Shown here: positions 17,029-25,089 of the stretch, one piece after another
Numbering within the stretch: position 1 is the first letter of the stretch
Layout of the letters: every line of letters starts with the position of its first letter
Origin: Gemmatimonadaceae bacterium
GTDB taxonomy: Bacteria; Gemmatimonadota; Gemmatimonadetes; Gemmatimonadales; Gemmatimonadaceae
Reading direction: 5' to 3'
Assembly (NCBI GenBank): GCA_025358925.1
Contig: JANYHT010000048.1
Location: 1 to 64,000, forward strand
DNA: 64,000 nt
Position numbers and translations under genes: made by a program
Notes under the pieces: generated by a model
Database searches by the model: none
What the model was told of the DNA's origin: nothing
What the model saw: the letters and a program-made list of their open reading frames with translations, nothing else

Positions 17029-17880
17029 ATGAGTATGCGCGTGCAAATTTTTCCGTACCTTCTCACCGTCGGCATCGCGGCGCTCATTGCCAGCACGCCA
17101 AGCGCGGCGCGGGCGCAGCCGGATGAAGCGCGCGTCGCGTTCCGAGCTGGTCGCGCCCTCGCGCTCGCCGGGCAACCAGACTCAGCGCTCGTCACATTCG
17201 CCGCCGTCGGCTCCATGGCGCGCGCAAGTGGAGATTGGGCAATGGTAACGGCCGCAGCTCGGGCCACCGCCGATGTCTATCTCGTCTACCGAAGTTGCGC
17301 GGATTCGGGGATACGCATTTTACAAGATGCCGTGACCATTGCGTCACCGGGTGACCGTTCTGCGGCTGACGCGCTCGTTCGTGTGCTTGCGGCGCACGGT
17401 GATGCGGCCGGTGCACGCGCCGTGCTCGTCAGGGCGTATGCCGATGTGCCGTCGGTGGGTCGCAACATCACGCGCGAAAGCGTGACCTTTCTGCAAGGTA
17501 TGGCAGCGGTGGAGCGGGCGGCGAAGCACGAAGACGCTGCGGCTACGGCGCTGAGCTCCGCGCTACAGATCGCTACGCGTGTGCACGAAGGGGATATCCA
17601 AGACAGTGCGACTCACGCGGTCGGTAACGTCACCGCTGAAAATGCGTGGGTGCTCTTTGATCTGGCACAACTGCGATTGCACGCGAAGAGTGCTGGAGTT
17701 GCGTCCGTGAAGGAAGGGACGCGATTGATGGATCAACTCAGCGCTGCATGGCCCACCATAGAAGATCCCGATACGGTGCGCTTCCCCACCTCACGTATCG
17801 GCGATCGACTCCTGCTACTCGCGCGTGAGTGCCAGAAAAACGGAAGGTCCTGCCCTGTTCCAAAACCAACAAAATGTTGA
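17029..17880 (+). CDS. Secreted helical-repeat (TPR-like) protein
   Basis: The 283-aa protein has a clear signal peptide (MSMRVQIFPYLLTVGIAALI... ending SAARAQ). The mature part is made of paired-helix segments such as ARVAFRAGRALALAGQPDSA, GDRSAADALVRVLAAHGDAA and AERAAKHEDAA-like blocks, which resemble degenerate tetratricopeptide repeats. It is therefore probably periplasmic. The C-terminus is Cys- and Pro-containing (CQKNGRSCPVPKPTKC). The start at 17029 places the charged N-region just before the hydrophobic core. No enzymatic motif is visible and the function is unknown. It converges on the RND adaptor gene, whose stop lies 2 nt away. Confidence 0.7.
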   Translation: MSMRVQIFPYLLTVGIAALIASTPSAARAQPDEARVAFRAGRALALAGQPDSALVTFAAVGSMARASGDWAMVTAAARATADVYLVYRSCADSGIRILQDAVTIASPGDRSAADALVRVLAAHGDAAGARAVLVRAYADVPSVGRNITRESVTFLQGMAAVERAAKHEDAAATALSSALQIATRVHEGDIQDSATHAVGNVTAENAWVLFDLAQLRLHAKSAGVASVKEGTRLMDQLSAAWPTIEDPDTVRFPTSRIGDRLLLLARECQKNGRSCPVPKPTKC

Positions 17881-17881
17881 G

Positions 17882-19072
17882 CTAGTGCGCCGAAGTTGGC
17901 ACGGCGATCGTGACGGCTGTGCCTTCCACAATGTCATCGCCCGGATTCACGATGAGCACGGCGTCAGTCGGAAGGCCGCTCGCAACTTCCACTTCTGTGC
18001 CGTAGTCCCGACCAAGGGTGACACGCACGATGCGCACGCGCCCGTCCACCACGACAGCGATGTGTGGCCCGTCCGCACGCAGCATGAGTGTGTTGGTAGG
18101 TATGAGCATGGGCCGAGTGACGCGTTGCAGCACCAACTTGACTTGCGCATACATGCCCGGAAGGAGTCGGCCGGTGCTGTTCGCGAGTTGAATTTCTGTC
18201 AGCAAGGTTCGTGTCGACGGATCAAGCGCGTTCGACGTTCGCGTGACACGTCCAATAAATGCGGTCGCGCCGAGCTCCTGCACCAAAATTTCCGCGACCT
18301 GCCCCACGCGCACACTCGGCGCGGCGTTTTGCGGGACGTTGGCGATAACGCGCAACGAATCTGTTTGTGCGAGCGTGAAGAGCGGTCGAACATTGGCATT
18401 GCCGCCCGGCACAACGAGCGCACCGACGTCAACGTTGCGCGCCGTGACCACACCTGCGAAGGGCGCGAGAATCCCACCAAAATGTTTCAGCGCGGTGAGG
18501 CGTTCCACATTCGATGCTGCAGCACTCGCGCTCGCCCGAGCGGCGTCATAGGCACCCTGTTTTTCGTCGAGCTCTTGTCGCGTGGCGACATTCTGTTGGA
18601 TAAGGTTACGCCATCGATCCAACGTGGTGCGCGTAAGTTCGGCAGTCGCTTGCATTTGTGCCAAGGTAGATTTGGACTGCGCTAATTCCTGATCGAGTTC
18701 TGGCGTTTCGATCTCCGCCATCGCTTGCCCGGCCTTGACGCGCGAACCCATGTCCACAAGCCAGCGCTTCACATATCCACTAGTGCGGGCATATAGTGCT
18801 GTTTCGTGCAATCCATACAGTGTACCCGGCACCGTGAGCGCTTGCGTCGAGTCGCCGCGCCGCGCGTAAGCAACCGTGACAATTGGTTGTGCCGATGACG
18901 ACCGTGTCGCCGCCGCCAGTTGCTTCGCGCGCGAGAGTCGCGGCAAAATCCCAGCCACGAGCAGCGCGACAATCAACACGACGACGCCAAGGATCATCGC
19001 CATTCCACCACGCCGTTCGCGATGCGCGACGGAGTTGGTGTCGCAACGGACTGCGGATTCCGTTAAGGTCAT
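17882..19072 (-). CDS. RND efflux periplasmic adaptor (membrane fusion protein)
   Basis: This 396-aa adaptor has an N-terminal membrane anchor (MAMILGVVVLIVALLVAGIL). A biotinyl-lipoyl half-motif follows (GTLYGLHETALYARTSGYVK), then a coiled-coil hairpin (about 120-190, LDQELAQSKSTLAQMQ), the second lipoyl half (GILAPFAGVVTARNVDVGAL) and beta-barrel/proximal domains. It links an inner-membrane RND pump to an outer-membrane channel. Its ATG overlaps the stop of the RND gene (ATGA), so the order is pump then adaptor, the reverse of the common acrAB order. No outer-membrane factor gene is adjacent. Confidence 0.92.
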   Translation of the reverse strand: MTLTESAVRCDTNSVAHRERRGGMAMILGVVVLIVALLVAGILPRLSRAKQLAAATRSSSAQPIVTVAYARRGDSTQALTVPGTLYGLHETALYARTSGYVKRWLVDMGSRVKAGQAMAEIETPELDQELAQSKSTLAQMQATAELTRTTLDRWRNLIQQNVATRQELDEKQGAYDAARASASAAASNVERLTALKHFGGILAPFAGVVTARNVDVGALVVPGGNANVRPLFTLAQTDSLRVIANVPQNAAPSVRVGQVAEILVQELGATAFIGRVTRTSNALDPSTRTLLTEIQLANSTGRLLPGMYAQVKLVLQRVTRPMLIPTNTLMLRADGPHIAVVVDGRVRIVRVTLGRDYGTEVEVASGLPTDAVLIVNPGDDIVEGTAVTIAVPTSAH

Positions 19073-22000
19073 GCGGCACGCTCATGCACAGGAATGATCG
19101 CTTGCAACGGCGTCGCGACGGCACGATTGCGCAATGCACTGAACGCAATCGGCACAATGAACAGTGTGGCCAGCGTGGCCACGCTCAGTCCGCCAATCAC
19201 AGCGCGACCGAGCGGCGCATTTTGTTCGCCACCCTCGCCAAATCCGAGCGCCATCGGGAGCATGCCAATGATCATCGCGACGGCGGTCATGATCACAGGG
19301 CGAAGACGCGTATCACCGGCTTCAAGCGCGGCATCGTACGCACTCACGCCGGCCAGTTGACGTTCGCGCGCAAAAGAGACGATGAGAATACTGTTCGCCG
19401 TCGCCACACCAATGCTCATGATGGCACCCATCAAGGAAGGTACGCTGAGCGTCGTTTGCGTAGCAAAGAGTGCCCAAACAATCCCCGCGAGTGCGCCGGG
19501 CAACGCGGTGATGATGATGAAAGGATCGAGCCAGGATTGGAAATTCACGACCATAAGCAGATACACGAGTACGACCGCAAAGGCGAGGCCAAATCCCAAT
19601 CCGCGAAACGCCGTACGCATGCTCGCGACTTGTCCTCGCATCGCGATGGTGGTGCCACGCGGCAGTGTTGGTGTGACGTCGGCGATGATCTTGTCCACTT
19701 CACTCGCGACGGCGCCAAGATCACGATCTTGCACATTGGCAAATACGTCGAACACTCCTTGCACGTCGTAATGGCTGACGTTTGCGATGCCTGTACGGCG
19801 TGAAATCTCGGCGACATTCTCCAACGTTTGTGCGCCGCCTGCGCTCGTGCCGGACGATAAAATTGGCGCGCCGGTGATGGCTTCGAGTGTGCGAATACGC
19901 GACTGCGGTGTTTGCACGCTCACTGCGTACTGCACGCCATTGAGTGGATTGAGCCAAAAATTCGGCGCCGACTGTCCGCTGGACGCGAGCGAAACGAGCA
20001 AATTATTGGATACGTCGCGCTGCGTCACGTTCAGCGCGGCCGCGCGATCACGATCCACCGTGACAAACAGTTGGGGTGCGTTGATGAGCTGCTGCACGTA
20101 CACGTCTGCGGCGCCTGGAATTTTCCGCACGCGCGCTTCGATGGAGCGCGCAATTTGATAGTTCTTGGTTTTATTGGGGCCAATGACTTGGACGTTAATC
20201 GGCGCCGGGAGTCCAAAATTGAGAATCTGTCCCACGATATCTGCCGCTTGGAAAAACACGGTGACATCCGGAAACTCAGCGTGCAGTCGGGCCCGAAGCG
20301 CACGCCGATAGTCATCGACACCCCCGTGTCTGTTGCTCGAAAGACCAATGAGAATATCTGCATCGGTCGAGCCGATGGTCGGGTTGTCACTAAACGCGAG
20401 ATTGGCTGCACCGGATGACGTGATACCGATGTTGTCGAGCACCAGCGCCAATTCGTCGGCAGGAATGACTTGGCGAATAATGCGTTCGATGCCCGCCACA
20501 TACTGCTCCGTCGCCTCGACGCGCGTCCCGACGGGTGCACGCACGTGCAGGCGAATCTGTCCGGCGTCGACGCTTGGGAAGAAGTTTTGTCCGAGAAACG
20601 GAATGAGCGCGCACGACGCAATGACGCCGCCAGCAAAGCAGGTCACCACGCGACCACGATGCGCCAACGCGCCTTTCAGTGCCAATCGATAACGCGCGCG
20701 TAACCGTTCGAAAGCAGCGTCAAAGCGCAGGTGCACGCGTTCCATAGGCCCTGACGCTCCGTGATGGTGGGCCTCGTACTGCAGCGCATAGCGCACCAAC
20801 GTTGGTACCAACGTGCGCGAAATTGCGTAAGAGGCGAGCATCGCGAACACGACGGCCATCGCCAGCGGCGCAAACAATGACCCAGCAGCACCACCGAGAA
20901 AAAAGATGGGTACGAAAACAATGCAGATTGACAGTGTGGACACGAGTGTTGGCACGGCAATCTGCTGCGCCCCTTGTACAATGGCGTCGTCAATCGCGAG
21001 GCCGCTTTCAAGCACGCGATGAATATTTTCGATCCCAACCGTCGCATCGTCAACCAACACGCCGACGGCCAAAGCCAGCCCGCCAAGCGTCATCACATTC
21101 ATCGATTGTCCCAGTGTGGCGAGCGCGATGATTGAGCTCAGGATGGACAGCGGAATGGATAAGGCAACGATCAGCGTGGAGCGCCAACTGCCTAAAAAAA
21201 GGAGGATCATCGCAGCGGTGAGTAACGCGGCAATCAGTGCTTCGTTCAGTACTCCTTTGAGCGCGGCGACAACGAACAGCGATTGGTCGGCGAGTACCTC
21301 AACGTTGAGTGTTGGTGGGAGCGTCGCCAGAATGCCTGGCAGCGCCGCGCGCACGCGCTGCACAACATCCACCGTTGACGCACCTCCAGATTTGAGCACG
21401 GTGATCAGCGCCCCGCGCTTCCCGCTGCGCCTGACAATGTTGGTTTGCACCGCGTATCCATCACGCACCTGCGCGACATCGCGAACATGCACCAGCGCCC
21501 CGTTCACCACCTTGATCGGAAGGTCGTTGAGTGCATCGGCGACATCCGGACTCCCATTCATACGCACGGCGTATTCACGATCGCCAATTTTTGCCGTACC
21601 GGACGGCAAAATGAGATTCTGTGCGTTGATTGCCGCGCTCACATCGGACGGAGAGATGCCGCGCGCCAAAAGTTGTTGCGGATCGAGATCGACATTGATT
21701 AAGCGCGCGCGACCTCCGTACGGCTGCGGCACGCTCGCCCCCTGTACCGTGGCCAATTTGGTCCGGATACCATTGGACCCCAAATCGTACAGTTCCTGCT
21801 CGCTGAGCGTGGCACTGCTCAACACCAGCTGCAGCACGGGGACATTTGACGCATTAAAGCGCAGGATAAAGGGGGCCGACGCGCCGGGCGGCATAATGCG
21901 CAAAATCGTTTGCGAAACAGCGGCGAGTTGGGCGACCGCCGCTTCGATTTTGGCCTTCGGTTGAAAAAACACCTTAATGACGGTCACACCAGCCAACGAC

Positions 22001-22251
22001 TGCGACTCAATGTGCTCGATATCATTCACGGTTGTCGTAATCGCCCGCTCGTACACCGTGCCAAAACGCCGTTCCATTTCCTCCGCAGGCAACCCATTAT
22101 ACTGCCAAATGATCGACACCACGGGGATGTCGATTTCTGGAAAAATATCGGTGGGCGTGCGTACAATGGACAGCACGCCGAAAATGACGACGAGCAGCGC
22201 ACCAACGATGAATGTATAGGGGCGCCGAAGCGCGAGTTGAACGATCCACAT
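19069..22251 (-). CDS. RND multidrug efflux transporter (HAE1/AcrB family)
   Basis: This 1060-aa inner-membrane pump has the usual RND length and duplicated layout. TM1 is in the N-terminal ALRRPYTFIVGALLVVIFGV, followed by large periplasmic loops. TM4 carries the proton-relay pair in LAVGVLVDDATVGIENIHR. A second half follows, with ALPGALAGIVWALFATQTTL and IGVATANSILIVSFARERQL. It exports hydrophobic compounds or drugs using the proton gradient. The ATG at 22251 was chosen because it gives the family N-terminus MWIVQLALRRPYTF. The frame is open to 22437 without similarity. It is translationally coupled to the adaptor downstream. Confidence 0.93.
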   Translation of the reverse strand: MWIVQLALRRPYTFIVGALLVVIFGVLSIVRTPTDIFPEIDIPVVSIIWQYNGLPAEEMERRFGTVYERAITTTVNDIEHIESQSLAGVTVIKVFFQPKAKIEAAVAQLAAVSQTILRIMPPGASAPFILRFNASNVPVLQLVLSSATLSEQELYDLGSNGIRTKLATVQGASVPQPYGGRARLINVDLDPQQLLARGISPSDVSAAINAQNLILPSGTAKIGDREYAVRMNGSPDVADALNDLPIKVVNGALVHVRDVAQVRDGYAVQTNIVRRSGKRGALITVLKSGGASTVDVVQRVRAALPGILATLPPTLNVEVLADQSLFVVAALKGVLNEALIAALLTAAMILLFLGSWRSTLIVALSIPLSILSSIIALATLGQSMNVMTLGGLALAVGVLVDDATVGIENIHRVLESGLAIDDAIVQGAQQIAVPTLVSTLSICIVFVPIFFLGGAAGSLFAPLAMAVVFAMLASYAISRTLVPTLVRYALQYEAHHHGASGPMERVHLRFDAAFERLRARYRLALKGALAHRGRVVTCFAGGVIASCALIPFLGQNFFPSVDAGQIRLHVRAPVGTRVEATEQYVAGIERIIRQVIPADELALVLDNIGITSSGAANLAFSDNPTIGSTDADILIGLSSNRHGGVDDYRRALRARLHAEFPDVTVFFQAADIVGQILNFGLPAPINVQVIGPNKTKNYQIARSIEARVRKIPGAADVYVQQLINAPQLFVTVDRDRAAALNVTQRDVSNNLLVSLASSGQSAPNFWLNPLNGVQYAVSVQTPQSRIRTLEAITGAPILSSGTSAGGAQTLENVAEISRRTGIANVSHYDVQGVFDVFANVQDRDLGAVASEVDKIIADVTPTLPRGTTIAMRGQVASMRTAFRGLGFGLAFAVVLVYLLMVVNFQSWLDPFIIITALPGALAGIVWALFATQTTLSVPSLMGAIMSIGVATANSILIVSFARERQLAGVSAYDAALEAGDTRLRPVIMTAVAMIIGMLPMALGFGEGGEQNAPLGRAVIGGLSVATLATLFIVPIAFSALRNRAVATPLQAIIPVHERAA

Positions 22252-22366
22252 CGAACAGCTTACGCAATTCGGGCCCGAAACGTTGCCGACGGTCGCGTCG
22301 CGTTCAGCGATATAATTTGGTATCGTTCCATCGACGCACGTTCTTCCTTCTCGACGGAGCACGCTC

Positions 22367-23066
22367 GTGCGGAAACTGTTTGCTGGCGGCGTGCTCGGGC
22401 TGATCCTGCTTGAGATCGCCAACGTGTATTTCATCATGCCGATGCCAGGCAGTCAGCGCGTGCGCGGCATTGACTGGGCGTATCACGTGTACGCATGGCG
22501 ATGGGCGTTTCGCGCTTGCTTTGCTGTGGGCATCGCCGCTGGACTCGCTGCCGCGTGTACGCGTTCAATTTCCGTCTGGCCGCCATCAGGTGCGCGACTC
22601 CATCGGTGGCCAGCCAGTGTTGAATTAGCTACTGCACCGTATGTCGCACGGGTCGTGCATTTGTTCCCATCGTCAATGGAACGCTGACAACATTTCGTTT
22701 GGTGTGAGGCGATCGCGGGCGCGCGGAAAGGGGCGATGCTGCCCGAATTGCCGAGTCGTCAGGTCACGTTGCGTCAGTGGGTGACGTTGTATCCGCGCAG
22801 TCTCGTGATGCAAGCCGATACCAACTGCGCGAACGAATATGCGCGCGATTCTGCCTACGAACGCGGCACAAGCAGGAATGCATTAATCGGTACGAATTCC
22901 GCATCATGGCAGGAGAAATCGTGGGCGCAACGATTCACTGGTCACTGCGAATACCGCGTACGATTTAACCGGTCGCGGCATGCACAGCGTGTTACCACCG
23001 CTCAACGCCAGCCAGGAGTATTGGCACAGTTGGCGAACATTTCATGCGACAACCGCTCGATACTAG
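22367..23066 (+). pseudogene. Remnant of a DUF3179-family gene
   Basis: Pieces of one protein appear in successive frames on the same strand. An intact N-terminus (MRKLFAGGVLGLILLEIANV, 22367 onward) runs into VRGIDWAYHVYAWRWAFRA. A scrap VNGTLTTFRLV then ends at a stop near 22712. Next comes EAIAGARKGAMLPELPSRQV with TLRQWVTLYPRSLVMQ and YERGTSRNALIGTNSASWQE. After another frame change YDLTGRGMHSVLPPLN follows, and the C-terminus QEYWHSWRTFHATTARY stops at 23066. GEAIxG..LPxL, W..W...HP and QEFWHSW are the layout I know for DUF3179 proteins. At least two frame changes and an internal deletion make this a pseudogene. Confidence 0.75.
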
Positions 23067-23072
23067 CGCCTG

Positions 23073-24554
23073 CTATCGTTCGTACGTTGCGATCAACTCA
23101 CGCAACCGATCAAGAATTCCCGGCGTGAGCTGTTCCCACGTGAAACGAAAACCCCAGTTGCCGGTGGGACGTCCGGGCATGTTCATACGCGCTTCGCTGC
23201 CGAGTCCAAGCAAGTCCTGCAAGGGTATCAGTGCCGTATTCGCGACGGACGCGAGCGCGGCACGTATGAGGGTCCAATGCATGTCGTGGCCATCGGCATT
23301 CAAATAGCGTAGCGCGTACGCCTTCTCTATCGCAACGTCCGCAACCTTTCGCGTAGAATCCGTTGTCCCTGAAGACTTCCACCAACCAACCGTTGTGTCG
23401 TTGTCGTGCGTGCCCGTGTACACGACGTTGTCGCGTGATAACCGATGTGGCGTGAAGTCAGTCGCCTTTCCGTCTCCACCAAACGCAAATTGTAAAATGC
23501 TCATGCCGGGAAACCCCAGCGATTCGCGCAGCACTTCGACCGCTGGTGTGATCATACCGAGATTTTCCGCAACAATCGGCAGTGGTCCAAGGGCGGTCGC
23601 CACGGCGTCAAACAGCGCGGCTCCCGGGCCCGCCACCCAGCGACCATGTGCTGCGGTTGTCGCGTCGCCTGGCACCTCCCAGTAAGCCTCGAAGCCACGA
23701 AAGTGATCAAGGCGTACCACGTCGAACAGTCGAAATGACGCCCGCATGCGCTTGACCCACCACGCGTACTTGTCGGCAGCGTGCGTTGACCACGCGTACA
23801 GCGGATTGCCCCATAACTGCCCGGTGGCACTGAAATAGTCGGGCGGTACACCCGCTTGCACGCGGGGATGTCCGCGCTCATCGAGATCAAAGAGTGCGCG
23901 GTTCGCCCAGACGTCGGCCGAGTCGTGCGCGACGTAAATGGGCAAGTCTCCCATCAGGCGAATGCCACGGACGGTGGCCGCTTTTTTGAGGGCAAAAAAT
24001 TGCGCGAAAAAGAAATATTGCTCGCGCTGCACGCGCTCGATTGACGTCGCGAGAGCGCGGCGCCAGCGATCAAGCGCGGCCGGATGACGGGCGACCGCGT
24101 CCGGCTCCCAGTCGGTCCACGGCGTGCCATTGTGCGCCTCTTTAAGCGCGATGAACAACGCGAAGTCGGGCAACCACGTGGCGTTTGCCGCCACAAACGC
24201 GCGATAGCGTTCGTCGGGCACCAAGCGCGCAGTCGCCGCGTCAAGCAGCGCGCGTTTGTGCGGAATAACTCGGCCAAAGTCGACGACGTGTGAAGAAAAA
24301 TTCTCAACCGGCCCGACCTGCGTTGGCGCGGCGACGTCGATGAGCAATGGGTTGCCTGCAAACGCCGAAAAACACTGATACGGCGAATCGCCATATCCGG
24401 TTGGTCCCAACGGAAGCATTTGCCACACGCGCAAGCCTGAAGCAGTCATCACGTCGAGAAAGCGCAAAGCGGCTGCGCCAACATCTCCGACGCCGTTTGG
24501 GCTCGGGAGGGACGTTGGATGTAAGAGTATGCCAGCGGCGCGAGGAAGCTTCAT
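23073..24554 (-). CDS. malQ: 4-alpha-glucanotransferase (amylomaltase, GH77)
   Basis: This 493-aa cytosolic enzyme transfers alpha-1,4-glucan chains between maltodextrins. GH77 signatures are present: AAGILLHPTSLPSPNGVGDV at the start, YGDSPYQCFSAFAGNPLLID, YVAHDSADVWANRALFDL, VRLDHFRGFEAYWEVP (nucleophile Asp), PIVAENLGMITP (acid/base Glu) and YTGTHDNDTTVGWW. The ATG at 24554 was preferred over a TTG at 24590 because the family N-terminus begins right after it. It complements the glgP/glgA/GH57 operon at 0.4-6 kb but is a separate unit, divergent from the small secreted protein gene. Confidence 0.95.
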   Translation of the reverse strand: MKLPRAAGILLHPTSLPSPNGVGDVGAAALRFLDVMTASGLRVWQMLPLGPTGYGDSPYQCFSAFAGNPLLIDVAAPTQVGPVENFSSHVVDFGRVIPHKRALLDAATARLVPDERYRAFVAANATWLPDFALFIALKEAHNGTPWTDWEPDAVARHPAALDRWRRALATSIERVQREQYFFFAQFFALKKAATVRGIRLMGDLPIYVAHDSADVWANRALFDLDERGHPRVQAGVPPDYFSATGQLWGNPLYAWSTHAADKYAWWVKRMRASFRLFDVVRLDHFRGFEAYWEVPGDATTAAHGRWVAGPGAALFDAVATALGPLPIVAENLGMITPAVEVLRESLGFPGMSILQFAFGGDGKATDFTPHRLSRDNVVYTGTHDNDTTVGWWKSSGTTDSTRKVADVAIEKAYALRYLNADGHDMHWTLIRAALASVANTALIPLQDLLGLGSEARMNMPGRPTGNWGFRFTWEQLTPGILDRLRELIATYER

Positions 24555-24654
24555 GCGTTCAACGCTATGGGACGTCTGCGGTGCATTCAACTGCCCGTTG
24601 CATTCCGCTTGAAACAGCGCGATCCTCCGCGGACACCCTTACAGGAGTTATTTC

Positions 24655-25089
24655 ATGCGTCATTCATCGATCGTCGGCATTTCAGCGCTACTTACGTTGT
24701 CGTCATCTGCCGCACTCGCGCTCGTGTTGCATGAGGAATGGAGCGGTATGGTGATGGGTAAGGACGGTTCTGCTATACACGGCAGTGCGACTATGAAGGC
24801 AGGCAAAGAGGCGAACACCACCGATGTCATGCTCAAATTGTCGGGCGACGCCGCCGCCGGGGCGCGGCCGTGGCATGTGCATTCGGGGAGCTGTGCAAAA
24901 GCGGGTGGCGTGTTCGGCGGTGGCAAGTCATACACAGCCGTCGCAATTGATGCAAAGGGCGCGGGCGAAAGCAAGGCCACGCTTCCTGTCGCGTTACCGG
25001 ACACTGGCATGTATTACATCAACATCCATGAGTCGGCAACAATGATGGCGAAGATTGTCGCATGCGGCGATTTGAAGAAAGCGAAATGA
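24655..25089 (+). CDS. Secreted CHRD/SOD-like small protein
   Basis: The 144-aa protein has a signal peptide (MRHSSIVGISALLTLSSSAA...). One beta-rich domain follows, containing SGDAAAGARPWHVHSGSCAK, GGVFGGGKSYTAV and TGMYYINIHESATMMAKIVA ending with CGDL. The WHVHxGSC and YYxNxHxS pattern resembles CHRD and Cu/Zn-SOD-like folds, with two cysteines that could pair. The full set of SOD copper ligands is not evident, so enzymatic activity should not be assumed. AGGAG lies about 8 nt before the ATG. The stop overlaps the start of the M28 peptidase (ATGA), so the two secreted proteins are co-translated. Confidence 0.7.
   Translation: MRHSSIVGISALLTLSSSAALALVLHEEWSGMVMGKDGSAIHGSATMKAGKEANTTDVMLKLSGDAAAGARPWHVHSGSCAKAGGVFGGGKSYTAVAIDAKGAGESKATLPVALPDTGMYYINIHESATMMAKIVACGDLKKAK

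Noticed and set aside
18883-19803. Long plus-strand frame across the RND/adaptor junction.
   Set aside because: It overlaps two certain genes antisense and has shadow-type composition.
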